Positions 21,011 to 32,814 of a stretch of DNA of 64,000 nt are shown piece after piece. Numbering within the stretch: position 1 is the stretch's first letter; each line of letters starts with the position of its first letter. Under the pieces are notes generated by a model that was not told the origin of the DNA, ran no database searches, and saw nothing but the letters and a program-made list of their open reading frames with translations. Made by a program: the position numbers and the translations under genes. The stretch comes from Siphonodentalium dalli. Its lineage: Eukaryota; Mollusca; Scaphopoda; Gadilida; Siphonodentaliidae. The DNA lies in NCBI GenBank assembly GCA_032622095.1, contig CP136069.1, positions 171,978,394 to 172,042,393 on the forward strand, given 5' to 3'.

Positions 21011-21068
21011 TTTCATAGCCTTACTACCTTACATATAATCAAGGACTACGGAAACACCAAAGGGCAAG

Positions 21069-21572
21069 AGGGGCAAATCAGTCAGGAGGGCACTTTTCGG
21101 GTACCCACTGGACTCTCCTGGGCCAAGGCAATGGGGGGCAAATGCCCCTGCATGCCCCCTTCTCCGGCGTCCCTGCATATAATGGTATCATCTAAGGTAG
21201 ATATATATTAAAAGTTACTAGCATCAGTAACTGGCTGCATCCATTTCAGCTCCAGAGGAGTTTTGAGATATGGAATTTGAATTACGCTTAAGCGAATTAA
21301 GCATAATTCAGATTTCCATTACGCTTAAGCGTAATGTCATTACCATTAAGCATAATGCCATTACGCTTAAGTGTAAATACAAATTCCATTATGCTTAAGC
21401 GTAATGGCATTATGCTTAAGCATAATGTCATTACGCTTAATGGTAATGACATTACGCTTAAGCGTAATGGAAATTTGAATTACGGTTAAGCATAATGGCT
21501 TTACATTGCCTTGGCCCAGGAGAGTCCAGTGGGTACCCGAAAAGTGCCCTCCTGACTGATTTGCCCCTCTGG
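21069..21572. mobile_element. 500-bp palindromic element containing GCTTAAGC palindromes
   Basis: The outer arms 21069-21132 and 21504-21572 are inverse copies (GAGGGGCAAATCAGTCAGGA; GGTACCCACTGGACTCTCCT). The interior 21281-21500 is about ten CGCTTAAGCG palindromes that are also arranged symmetrically. A central segment (21135-21270) is not palindromic. Immediately to the right, 21571-21633 forms another short palindrome (GGCCAAATTCACATT and its inverse). Confidence 0.8.
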
Positions 21573-21633
21573 CCAAATTCACATTAATGCATTGTAACGC
21601 TTAAGCATAATTGGTTATTAAATGTGAATTTGG

Positions 21634-21779
21634 CCTCCCATATAAACCTGCATACAAGGCTCATTCTGATTGGTCAGTAGCCTGTATTCCCATGGATACA
21701 TCAACGTCGGTTTGTGGTATATATAGTCAGTGCAATGCTGCCAACGCCTTAAACTTTCGTAACTCTCACAGTTCAAAGC
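21634..21779. other. spacer
   Basis: Short AT-rich spacer; nothing recognised. Confidence 0.35.
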
Positions 21780-22036
21780 ACATGTGAATTGGTAGAGGGG
21801 TACAGTATAATACTAACTGTCGCTGGAGCTATACTCGAACTTCACAGTCACGGATCTCTTTCGTGTGGTTTTTAAAACACCAAAGTCGGTGGAACATCTC
21901 GATATATAAGTCAAATTGCATATGCGGGTGCGTGGAGTCGATTTCAGATTATAGATGCGCGCCCTATGAGTATACCGTTACGCGAGGTCAAGGACGAGTA
22001 TAGCTCTTGCAACATTACCCCTCTACCATGTGGATT
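21780..22036. repeat. imperfect inverted repeat (about 250 bp)
   Basis: ACATGTGAATTGGTAGAGGGG at the left mirrors CCCCTCTACCATGTGGATTGG at the right. Further in, GAGCTATACTCG mirrors CGAGTATAGCTC. The interior is not obviously paired. Possibly a decayed foldback MITE. Confidence 0.6.
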
Positions 22037-23229
22037 GGTTAATATTATGATATAGACTAAAGAATGTGACATATAATATGGCTACATGCTAATATTGAAT
22101 CCTATTTAAGATAAAACAAAAACAGTTTTATCTACAAAATTTTGCCAGAGTGACAACGAAAAGGGGTCAATAGTGACGTCATAATTGACGTTATAGTTTG
22201 AAAAGAAAAATTGTTTGGTGGAAAATCACATGGAATATAAGTAGTGTCTCGCCTATTGTGGGGTCGGAGCGATTGTCATTTTGTTTATCGAGTTAATCCG
22301 TCCCACCAATAAAGAAATATTTATTTATTTACAACTGCGTATACTTCAGACGTTATAGCATAAAACAAGAACATCATAACACATTAGTTCACAAAAATAA
22401 AAGACGACAATTGTGTTTTACATAGAGATGTATCAATCAATCTAGTGGGTTAAACAAAGATTTTGAGGACACCTGGTTATCATATCTTCATGAAGTTACA
22501 GATGTTTTAAAGAAATGTCCAGGTACTCCTCTCTTCTGGTGCTATATAGTGGCTAATTATTTTCAGTTTAAAAGAAATGTTGCTATGCAAGTATAGCAGC
22601 TACATGTGTCCGACACAGAGCGAGATATGGAGTTGTTTATGCTGGGCGATGAGTCTGTTCTAAAAAATGAAAGAAATCCTCTGTATCGGGCAGATATACC
22701 CTTGTCAGATGTCACTATTGGAGGATCCTGAAAAGTCATGTGCTACTGACTGCGTTTTCTTTTATCTCAGAAGTAACTATATTTGATTGCACACTGTGAC
22801 CACTATTTTTGAACAGGCCTGCTGTATATTTTCATATCTCTTGACAATTGTAACTATTTTTTGTGGAAACTATATTGAATGGGACAGACTCAATTGTGTT
22901 ATAATATATACATGAGCCATTCAAATATGCAGTCCGATGACGATTAAAGATCCCTCAGTTTGCAAGAATATATGTATCTCTTAAATAGAATGATAAATAT
23001 ACTTTTAATGCTTTCTTCTATGTATCTGTTTTGCTAGATCGTTATAGGAATGACATTTGTTGAGATTATGAAATTTGAACGCCAACAACTCCTTAGAACG
23101 ATATGGAGATGGCTTGGGGGGGGGGGGGGGTGACTACATATAACGGGTAGATATCGGCGAATTGAACAATACTATCAATGCTAGTGAATCCCCTCTCGCC
23201 ATACATGACCCAAACGACACCAAATGTGA
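22037..23229. other. gene-free stretch
   Basis: No supported gene. An AATAAA followed by a T-rich stretch occurs near 22309 without an associated coding region. A G homopolymer is at about 23117-23130. Confidence 0.4.
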
Positions 23230-25095
23230 TTTAATTCATCATATCATTAGAGAAGAATGTGCATGAATTTAGTGGAATTAGTGCTAAATATATTTTTGTC
23301 AGCTTTGGTGCATCTCACCTCATGCATGACTTGAACCGCGCCAATTATGACATATTTAAACCACGTCTATTAGACTCATGTATGCATGATATAATGGAGA
23401 TGATTATATATAAGCTTGGTGGTAATCGGCAACTAAACAAATTCTTATCATAGTTATTACCCCCCCCCCCCAATCTCTCACAAAAACGGCACCAATTTGG
23501 CGTCTTTAAATCACACGATTATATTCCTCGTATCTTGGAGAAGAATAATATATCAATTTGGTGGAAATCTGCGCTAAAAATAGTTTTTAAAATCAATTGT
23601 TGGTGCCCCCCCCCCCCCCCCGTGCACCCCTGAATCGAACGGCGCCATATCATGGAGATGATTATGTATAAATCGGCGACAAAGCTATTTCATCATTTAG
23701 AAAATTTTAACCCGCACCATTATCTTCCTCATAGAAAGTTACCCCTGTTAGACCGCCTTGGTGCCACCTCGATTGTACCCCGTAAAATTATATATAGAAC
23801 ACAGACAGATATTCGCAAATATTTGATTCATTGTATCATTTGAGAAGAACGTGTATGAGTTTGATGGTAATTGGCACTAAACATATTTTTATCAGTTTTG
23901 GTGATCCTCCCGTCCCTATTTCGGACTCAAGCGGCGCCACTTTTAATATCATTAAACCTCACACTTTAACTCATTATGGAGATGAATATATTTACAATTG
24001 GTGAAAATTGGCAAGTGTACAAATTCGTATCAAATTTAGGGCCCCATTGCATATCTCTCACCCAAACGGCACTCAGTTGGCGTAATTAAACTACACGATT
24101 AGATTCCTCGTATCACAGAGAAGAATATGTATCAATCAGGTGGAAATCGGCGTTAAACTTTTTGTTTATCAATATTTGTGTCCCTCTCACCCTCTAGGCA
24201 CCCTTGACTCGAATGGCCCTACTTTTGACATCTTTTAACCACACAATTAGGCTCCAGATATCATGGAGATGATTATTGATAAGTTTGGTGCTAATCCGCG
24301 ACTAAACAATTTTTTATCAAATTTAGTACCCACCCCACCCCCATATCTCCAAAACAGCACCAATATGACGTCTTTAAAATCACATGATTGGATTCCTCAT
24401 ATCATGGATAAGAATGTGTCTCAATTTGGTGGAAATTGGCTCTAAAAATATTGTGTGTCAATTTTGGTGCCCCTCTCCCTTTCAGTGCACCCCCTGACTC
24501 GAATGACGCCACTTTTGACAACTTTAAGCCACACCATTAGACACCTCATACTGTGGGGATGATTTTGTATGTGGCAATCGGCGACAAAACCAATTCTTAT
24601 CAGATTTAGTACCCCCCCCCCAAAAAAAATTCTCATCCAAAACGACACCAATTTGGCGTCTTTAAATCACACAATAAGATTCTTTGTATCATGGCGAAGG
24701 TCTCAGAAGAATGTGCATCAATTTGGTGGAAGTCGGCGCTAAAATTATTTTGATCAATTTTGTGCCACTTTCCCCTTCCGGGCATCCCTGACCCGAACGG
24801 CGCGACTTTTGGAAGTTTTGACATATTTAAACCACACCATTAGATTTCTCATATCATGGGGATGATTATATATAAAGTTGGTGGCAATAGGCGACACATT
24901 TTTTTCTGCCCCTCCCCCTTTTCTGCCCCTGACAACAACGGCGTCACTTTAGAAAATTCTAACCCACACCATTATCTTTCTCGTAACAAGTTACCCCTGT
25001 TAGTCCCCTTTTGTGCCATCTAGGTGGTCCCCTGTGGATTTCTATAGAACACAGGCAGACAGGCAGACAGGCAGACAGACATTCGCAAATATAGA
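23230..25095. repeat. two-level tandem satellite, about 145-bp monomers in about 290-bp dimers
   Basis: About eleven monomers alternate between type 1 (ATGGAGATGATTATATATAA, then GGTGGTAATCGGCGAC) and type 2 (GAGAAGAATGTGTATCAATT, then GGTGGAAATCGGCGCTAAA). Type 1 starts occur near 23393, 23650, 23972, 24261, 24548 and 24852; type 2 starts near 23245, 23533, 23838, 24113, 24400 and 24688. Each monomer ends in a C-rich run and a TTTAAACCACACCATTAG-type block. The terminal block AAGTTACCCCTGTTAG, then CAGACAGACATTCGCAAAT, occurs at 23727-23830 and again at 24985-25095. No gene. Confidence 0.85.
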
Positions 25096-25504
25096 TATAG
25101 ATATGCAATATTATATACCATTTGAAATAGGAAGCTCCAAAACGTTGTATTATTAACTGATCTGGATGAATAAACTGAAAACATGTTGTTGAGATACCCA
25201 CGTGTTTTCTGTGCTTAAGTTTCATCTCGACTGTACTGCAATGTCTATTATGTTCAATGGAAGGGGAATAACACTATATTTTAGTTTGAATTATGTTGCA
25301 TTCTGGGAGCGAAACGGGGGAAATGTTTATATGGTTTAAGCTATTTCCTATTCCTCTGTGGACACCTTCTGAGACACAGACGTTCCAAATGGTGATGACT
25401 TACAGTATTTTGATCATATTTTATGTCATATATTGTTATTAAAACTGTATATCAAGGCAATATAACATAAATAATATGTGACTCGAAAATTAAATGGGCC
25501 TTAA
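25096..25504. mobile_element. family B MITE, copy lacking its left terminus
   Basis: Begins inside the family (ATACCATTTGAAATAGGAAG) directly after the satellite's CAGACAGACATTCGC end. It ends GACTCGAAAATTAAATGGGC, CTTAAAA. The usual family B order of blocks is present. Confidence 0.78.
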
Positions 25505-26059
25505 AAAGTACGTCAATTAGCTTGATTTGACTACTGTGATAATAGTTTATTCGTTGCCGTTTTCGCATATATTAATAGTGACACATTTCAACAGTGATGT
25601 GTTCTGACAACTGTGCCTAAGGTAGCAATACACGATTTCCAGCAATGTTGGCCAACCTGGGAGGGGGTACTGTACTTCAAATCAATGCTGTGCCATTATC
25701 TTTGGCATAGGTCCCATCAAGTATGTTTTAATTTCGACAGAAATTTTAGGTGTAATCATATGTCTGTACTTCAGCTTCTTTCTAAAATTTGTCATTGAGT
25801 TATGCCCCTTGGTTTGCACACACAAAACGCACAATGTTACCCATTCTTTGACTCAGACAATTTTCAAACGCACCAGTCATGCTTCCTTTCTGACTTTGTA
25901 ACCGGCTGGGTACTAGTCCGTGTTTCTATATTTAGCATGGAATTTTCCAGCAAAAATGGCGAAACCCGATCGCTCCAAAGTCAAATTTTCTATGTGCTTT
26001 GAGAACAATTCCCACACTATAACATACAGAAAACCACAGTCAGAAATGGTAACGCGCTC
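25505..26059. other. gene-free stretch with one dispersed repeat fragment
   Basis: 25867-26002 repeats 17036-17175 with few differences. Otherwise nothing recognised. The right edge is the breakpoint of the following tandem duplication. Confidence 0.5.
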
Positions 26060-28720
26060 AAGATCATATATTATATACCCATGACGGGGGGGGGGGCGAA
26101 TTTTTTTTACGAGACATGAGGTGGGGGTGGGGGTGGGTGGGTACCCGAGGCCGGAAACAGTTTTTGACCACCTTTTTTGCATTTTTTTTTCATTGACATA
26201 TTTTCAACTGTTTTAAACAAATTTGTTTATATGTTGTGGTTTGTTGCAATGTGAGAAGCACTAATACATTCATTATTGTTATAATTACCCCCATAAGTTG
26301 ATGTAAAATGGAAAAATAGTGAATATTGTGGGGGTGGGTCCCAAAATTTTCATTGATTTTTTTTGCGTGCAATTTTTTTTTATTGTGTCTGTTTCAGCTT
26401 GCTTGGCAGTTTTTAAATTGAAAATCCATAACTAGTTCTGAACCACGTATAAACAACACTACACCTGCAGGCATGCATTCATGTCTTGCAACACTCACAC
26501 TGGGCCACGGTCCTGATGACTCCTGATCCGAACTCATCAATCAACTAAATATCTGAATTTGTCAAATTATCTTAATATTGTCACTCCTAAATTCCTTATT
26601 AGTTTTGACAAACACACTATGTAACTATATCTGTCACCAGAAAGACTCTGTCAAAGGTGTCAGACCGGTTTTCCGAAGACCTATTACTACGAAGGCCCAC
26701 AACTCCGAAGACCCGATTCTCCGACGGCCCACAACTCCGAAGACCCGATTCTCCGACGGCCCATAACTCCGAAGATCCGATTCTCCGAAAGCCCATAACT
26801 CCGAAGGGCCGATTCTCCGAAGACCTATAACTCCGAAGAACTATAACTCCGAAGGGCCGATTCTCCGAAGACCTATAACTCCGAAGGCCCGATTCTCCGA
26901 CGGCCCATAACTCCGAAGGTCCGATTCTCCGAAGGTCCGATTCTCCGAAGATTTTGTTTTATCGGGGTATTATCGTTTACTAAATAGTGTACAGTCCAGT
27001 GGCGAAGCCAAGGGGTCCCAAAATTCCCACTGCCCCCATTAAACCTCTACTTGCTATTTCAGACAATATGGGCCCCTACCAAAACATGTCCAATGTCATG
27101 TAAACGCCCGGAATTCGTTCATGGGGCATCAAAATATTCAAACTTTTCCTACTGCCCCCACCTAAATGGGAATCCTGGCCCGCCACTGACTATACACCAG
27201 ATACTATAACGTTACGTTGGCCCATGAGATGCCAGAGTAAAATGTACAGGGGTGAACGGGGAAGAACTTGTCGCCCCTGTGCATGTTAGGCTACTCTGAC
27301 ATTCTTGCAGCTTTCGTTATAATATACCCGGTGCACACCAGTGGCGGAGCCATGCAGGGTTCCCATTTAGGGGTGCACATTAATTAGCATATGTGGGGGA
27401 TATGTGGGGGATATATCATGCATATGATATGCCGAAAGCATATCACGAAGGCCTGATTTGGGGAGCGCATACATGGGAGGGGTCGCCCCCAATCGTTGGT
27501 CCGGGGGCTCCCCTGGGCAGGAACACTGTGAATATTTGAATGCCTAGGAGGGATTTCCTGACGTTTACATGACATTTGACATGTTTTTTGGGGGCGGTCT
27601 TCCCTAGGGCCCCATTGACCCCGCCACTGGACTGTACACTATTTAATAAGCGATAAAACATGATCTTCGGAGAATCGGACCTTCGGAGAATCGGACCTTC
27701 GGAGAATCGGCCCTTCGGAGTTATAGACCTTCGGAGTTATGGGCGTTCGGAGTTATAGGCCTTCGGAGTTATGGGCTTTCGGAGTTATGGGTCTTCGGAG
27801 TTATGGGATTTCGGAGAATCGGGGCGTCGGAGAATCGGACCTTCGGAGAATCGGACCTTCGGAGTTATGGGTCTTCGGAAAAACGCTACGTAACCCTGTC
27901 AAATTACCAATGTTATATTACCGACTATTTACCGTTAAACAGAGATGTAAAAGATGACACATGGGGTCATCTGTTTCAGGAAGCAGTACTAACAATTTCA
28001 CACCACAGAGCCAAATGAAACACGATAACAACATACATTATTATATTAACATATTAAGATATAGATATCCCCATAGCACCGGATACATGTATATAATGTA
28101 TATATCCTTATGTTCTTTTGTAAATGCTTCTTTCTCTGTACTTCTCGATGTTCATGCGAATTATGAGAATAAATCATCACCACCACCCACCCACCCCGGC
28201 ATATGTGCCCCCTGCTTTTTTGAGAACTTTCCCAGTTTTGTAAAATAATGAAACCTTCAAACCAGGAATGACACATTTAACACATGCTACACTGTCTGTT
28301 ATGCCCCCCCAGATACTGATACTTATTTTTATATTTTCAGACCCCCTACAACCCGATAAATCGTGTACTGCTACCTAATTAGATGAACAGATAAGATATG
28401 AGATATAAAACATGCGTGGTATTGGCCTATAGGGTCTAGCATGTTGGGTTGTCTCTATGGCATGTGGTTCTGTTCCACAATCTGCAGAATTGCTTCAGAA
28501 AACATAGCATATCTTATGTTAACTATATTAGCAGCTAATCTTCGATCTGGTGACAAGAAACTGTAGAGCAAGATGGGTAGTTAAGGAATGCTACATGGCA
28601 GCCAAATTTAACTTTACCTGGTTGTATAATACCGATAAAATTGGTCACCTTACCACACACAGGAGTTCTAAATTAAAAAAATAGATTTACCACTTTCAAA
28701 GGTTTTCAGAGTTATAGCTC
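26060..28720. repeat. 2.66-kb tandem duplication, unit 1
   Basis: Everything from AAGATCATATATTATATACC to GTTTTCAGAGTTATAGCTC is repeated immediately downstream (28721-31380). By eye the copies are identical except for one base in the G-run near 26085-26096 (11 G versus 10 G). GCTC is present at all three boundaries (26056-26059, 28717-28720, 31377-31380), consistent with a microhomology-mediated or replication-slip duplication. The unit carries a foldback structure at 26671-27880 and no supported gene; its short frames have no recognisable domains. Confidence 0.95.
26671..27880. mobile_element. foldback element with CCGAAG-array arms (in unit 1)
   Basis: The left arm (26671-26950) is a tandem array of 16-18 bp units alternating CCGAAGGCCCATAACT and CCGAAGGTCCGATTCT types. 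The right arm (27664-27880) is the same array inverted (CTTCGGAGTTATGGG, CTTCGGAGAATCGGAC). Next to the arrays a unique 55-75 bp segment is also inverted (AATAGTGTACAGTCCAGTGG at 26984 and its complement ending near 27643). The loop carries CAGTGGCG/CGCCACTG motifs at 26997, 27181, 27340 and 27622, like hAT-type termini. Tandem arrays within inverted arms are the classic form of foldback (FB-like) transposons; the family is unknown. Confidence 0.8.
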
Positions 28721-31380
28721 AAGATCATATATTATATACCCATGACGGGGGGGGGGCGAATTTTTTTTACGAGACATGAGGTGGGGGTGGGGGTGGGTGG
28801 GTACCCGAGGCCGGAAACAGTTTTTGACCACCTTTTTTGCATTTTTTTTTCATTGACATATTTTCAACTGTTTTAAACAAATTTGTTTATATGTTGTGGT
28901 TTGTTGCAATGTGAGAAGCACTAATACATTCATTATTGTTATAATTACCCCCATAAGTTGATGTAAAATGGAAAAATAGTGAATATTGTGGGGGTGGGTC
29001 CCAAAATTTTCATTGATTTTTTTTGCGTGCAATTTTTTTTTATTGTGTCTGTTTCAGCTTGCTTGGCAGTTTTTAAATTGAAAATCCATAACTAGTTCTG
29101 AACCACGTATAAACAACACTACACCTGCAGGCATGCATTCATGTCTTGCAACACTCACACTGGGCCACGGTCCTGATGACTCCTGATCCGAACTCATCAA
29201 TCAACTAAATATCTGAATTTGTCAAATTATCTTAATATTGTCACTCCTAAATTCCTTATTAGTTTTGACAAACACACTATGTAACTATATCTGTCACCAG
29301 AAAGACTCTGTCAAAGGTGTCAGACCGGTTTTCCGAAGACCTATTACTACGAAGGCCCACAACTCCGAAGACCCGATTCTCCGACGGCCCACAACTCCGA
29401 AGACCCGATTCTCCGACGGCCCATAACTCCGAAGATCCGATTCTCCGAAAGCCCATAACTCCGAAGGGCCGATTCTCCGAAGACCTATAACTCCGAAGAA
29501 CTATAACTCCGAAGGGCCGATTCTCCGAAGACCTATAACTCCGAAGGCCCGATTCTCCGACGGCCCATAACTCCGAAGGTCCGATTCTCCGAAGGTCCGA
29601 TTCTCCGAAGATTTTGTTTTATCGGGGTATTATCGTTTACTAAATAGTGTACAGTCCAGTGGCGAAGCCAAGGGGTCCCAAAATTCCCACTGCCCCCATT
29701 AAACCTCTACTTGCTATTTCAGACAATATGGGCCCCTACCAAAACATGTCCAATGTCATGTAAACGCCCGGAATTCGTTCATGGGGCATCAAAATATTCA
29801 AACTTTTCCTACTGCCCCCACCTAAATGGGAATCCTGGCCCGCCACTGACTATACACCAGATACTATAACGTTACGTTGGCCCATGAGATGCCAGAGTAA
29901 AATGTACAGGGGTGAACGGGGAAGAACTTGTCGCCCCTGTGCATGTTAGGCTACTCTGACATTCTTGCAGCTTTCGTTATAATATACCCGGTGCACACCA
30001 GTGGCGGAGCCATGCAGGGTTCCCATTTAGGGGTGCACATTAATTAGCATATGTGGGGGATATGTGGGGGATATATCATGCATATGATATGCCGAAAGCA
30101 TATCACGAAGGCCTGATTTGGGGAGCGCATACATGGGAGGGGTCGCCCCCAATCGTTGGTCCGGGGGCTCCCCTGGGCAGGAACACTGTGAATATTTGAA
30201 TGCCTAGGAGGGATTTCCTGACGTTTACATGACATTTGACATGTTTTTTGGGGGCGGTCTTCCCTAGGGCCCCATTGACCCCGCCACTGGACTGTACACT
30301 ATTTAATAAGCGATAAAACATGATCTTCGGAGAATCGGACCTTCGGAGAATCGGACCTTCGGAGAATCGGCCCTTCGGAGTTATAGACCTTCGGAGTTAT
30401 GGGCGTTCGGAGTTATAGGCCTTCGGAGTTATGGGCTTTCGGAGTTATGGGTCTTCGGAGTTATGGGATTTCGGAGAATCGGGGCGTCGGAGAATCGGAC
30501 CTTCGGAGAATCGGACCTTCGGAGTTATGGGTCTTCGGAAAAACGCTACGTAACCCTGTCAAATTACCAATGTTATATTACCGACTATTTACCGTTAAAC
30601 AGAGATGTAAAAGATGACACATGGGGTCATCTGTTTCAGGAAGCAGTACTAACAATTTCACACCACAGAGCCAAATGAAACACGATAACAACATACATTA
30701 TTATATTAACATATTAAGATATAGATATCCCCATAGCACCGGATACATGTATATAATGTATATATCCTTATGTTCTTTTGTAAATGCTTCTTTCTCTGTA
30801 CTTCTCGATGTTCATGCGAATTATGAGAATAAATCATCACCACCACCCACCCACCCCGGCATATGTGCCCCCTGCTTTTTTGAGAACTTTCCCAGTTTTG
30901 TAAAATAATGAAACCTTCAAACCAGGAATGACACATTTAACACATGCTACACTGTCTGTTATGCCCCCCCAGATACTGATACTTATTTTTATATTTTCAG
31001 ACCCCCTACAACCCGATAAATCGTGTACTGCTACCTAATTAGATGAACAGATAAGATATGAGATATAAAACATGCGTGGTATTGGCCTATAGGGTCTAGC
31101 ATGTTGGGTTGTCTCTATGGCATGTGGTTCTGTTCCACAATCTGCAGAATTGCTTCAGAAAACATAGCATATCTTATGTTAACTATATTAGCAGCTAATC
31201 TTCGATCTGGTGACAAGAAACTGTAGAGCAAGATGGGTAGTTAAGGAATGCTACATGGCAGCCAAATTTAACTTTACCTGGTTGTATAATACCGATAAAA
31301 TTGGTCACCTTACCACACACAGGAGTTCTAAATTAAAAAAATAGATTTACCACTTTCAAAGGTTTTCAGAGTTATAGCTC
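28721..31380. repeat. 2.66-kb tandem duplication, unit 2
   Basis: Second copy of 26060-28720, same orientation, with one fewer G in the G-run near 28747-28756. All compared stretches are otherwise identical, so the event is very recent or an assembly artefact. Confidence 0.95.
29331..30540. mobile_element. foldback element with CCGAAG-array arms (in unit 2)
   Basis: Exact counterpart of 26671-27880 shifted by 2660 bp: arrays at 29331-29610 and 30324-30540 with the inverted AATAGTGTACAGTCC segments inside. Confidence 0.8.
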
Positions 31381-32029
31381 TATGTTGTGAATAGAGATAT
31401 GAGCATTGCCATTCATAAATGTAATTATGCGCATGAATTTTATACACCAAATTCACCAAACTTGTTTTGCGTTCTTTTTTCTGTGCAACGAAACTGTGAA
31501 AAAAAATGGCGTTATCAACTCGAAAAAATTACAACCATTGTTCTCCAGCATTATAATATAACTATACACTATTGTGACCACGAATGCATAACAAACAAAT
31601 AGCTACTGTTTGTTTGATAAATGGACTGTCTATAATTAAGATAATTTGATTCTTTCGGCGGGATTTTCGTTACCGGTCAGAATAATTTACTGGACAAATA
31701 ACTGTACTGAGCTTAATTTCCACACATGTTTGTGTATGAGAGGAGCTTACGGTTTCTATACGACAAGGCGTCTCACTGCCGCGCCTGGTGGACAATTTTA
31801 TTAGATGTACCATGTTGCATATACATGTGCATGTATGCTATAATACACCGAGATCATACCTTTTTTTCGTCTTCATTTATGAAAAAGAGGCTGCACCAGC
31901 GGTATATACAGGCATATATACCCAACATGCAAGGTGGCAAATTCTAAACGACAGAGTATGTTTGAGATATCTGTCCGATGATCTGACGGGAAAAAAACCT
32001 AACATTTTCTTATAAACAAAGTTAGATAA
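31381..32029. other. gene-free stretch
   Basis: No supported gene. Two overlapping 73-75 codon frames (31726-32015) have no recognisable domain. Confidence 0.4.
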
Positions 32030-32445
32030 CTCTAGAACGAAAAACACGAACAAAGGGACTGCATCATAGCAGTGAACATGCATCCACACCAAGTTTCATT
32101 GATATCCGTCAACCGGTGGTGGATACACGGACCAAAAGAACAACACTTCCAAATAAACAAAGATGAATAATCTCATCTGATTGAGATTCGGCAACCGGTG
32201 GTGGAGATATCTGCTCGGACGGACAAAACAACCATCATTTCCAGATAAACAATGATTTATAACTCTAGAGCGGAAAATATGGAAAAAACGATTGGAAATT
32301 CCGTTTAATGCCCTCATAGTAGCGAACATCCATACCAAATTTCATTCAGATCCAACAACCGGTCTTTGTGAGATCTGCCCGCACGGACGAATGTACGTCG
32401 CGACGAACGGAATGACGTATGGTAAAACGAAGGGATAAATGTCCC
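32030..32445. repeat. degenerate tandem repeats ending in a GACGGACG tract
   Basis: Three diverged units share AACAAAGTTAGATAACTCTA-type starts, CCAAGTTTCATTGATATCC-type middles and CAACCGGTGGTGGA. A GACGGACGGACGG tract follows at 32450-32465 and a C-run at about 32487-32503. Confidence 0.65.
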
Positions 32446-32609
32446 GACGGACGGACGGACGGAACGACGAGGTCAATCCAGTATACCCCCCCCCCCCCCC
32501 CCCCATTGTGAGAGTGGTGATATAAAAATATAACGACTGTCACGCAAAATAAAAAACAATTTGTTATAATCATGCATTGATGAATCATATATATTTGATG
32601 ACATTGAAC

Positions 32610-32660
32610 GGTAAAGGCCAACTTAATTTTTGATACCCCAGATAACATTATTTATTATAC
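32610..32660. mobile_element. family B MITE, left-end fragment
   Basis: TAAAGGCCAACTTAATTTTT followed by CCCAGATAACATTATTTAT matches the family B terminus; the rest is missing. Confidence 0.55.
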
Positions 32661-32814
32661 TCGTGTTCAATTTATCCTTTCTTCCTTTGATTTGGGAGAC
32701 AGTTATGTGAGTGGTATTGAAAATGGTAAACAGTTGCCAGATAATCGTTGGACGTTTGAGCTGTGACGTATTTCGTTAATCGTGAACCTATTTTTATTTC
32801 GCCGATTTAGCTAA

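Noticed and set aside
20774-21211. 145-codon frame (plus) and facing minus frames
   Set aside because: They run through GCTTAAGC palindrome arrays and a palindrome arm, with Leu/Ser repeats caused by the satellite.
22261-22330. AATAAA plus T-rich stretch as a gene 3' end
   Set aside because: No coding region or exon upstream on that strand could be recognised, and the motif is common in AT-rich DNA.
27384-28276. Pairs of identical short frames recurring 2660 bp apart (for example 27739-27957 and 30399-30617)
   Set aside because: They are identical because of the tandem duplication, not because of protein conservation, and several encode the CTTCGG array.
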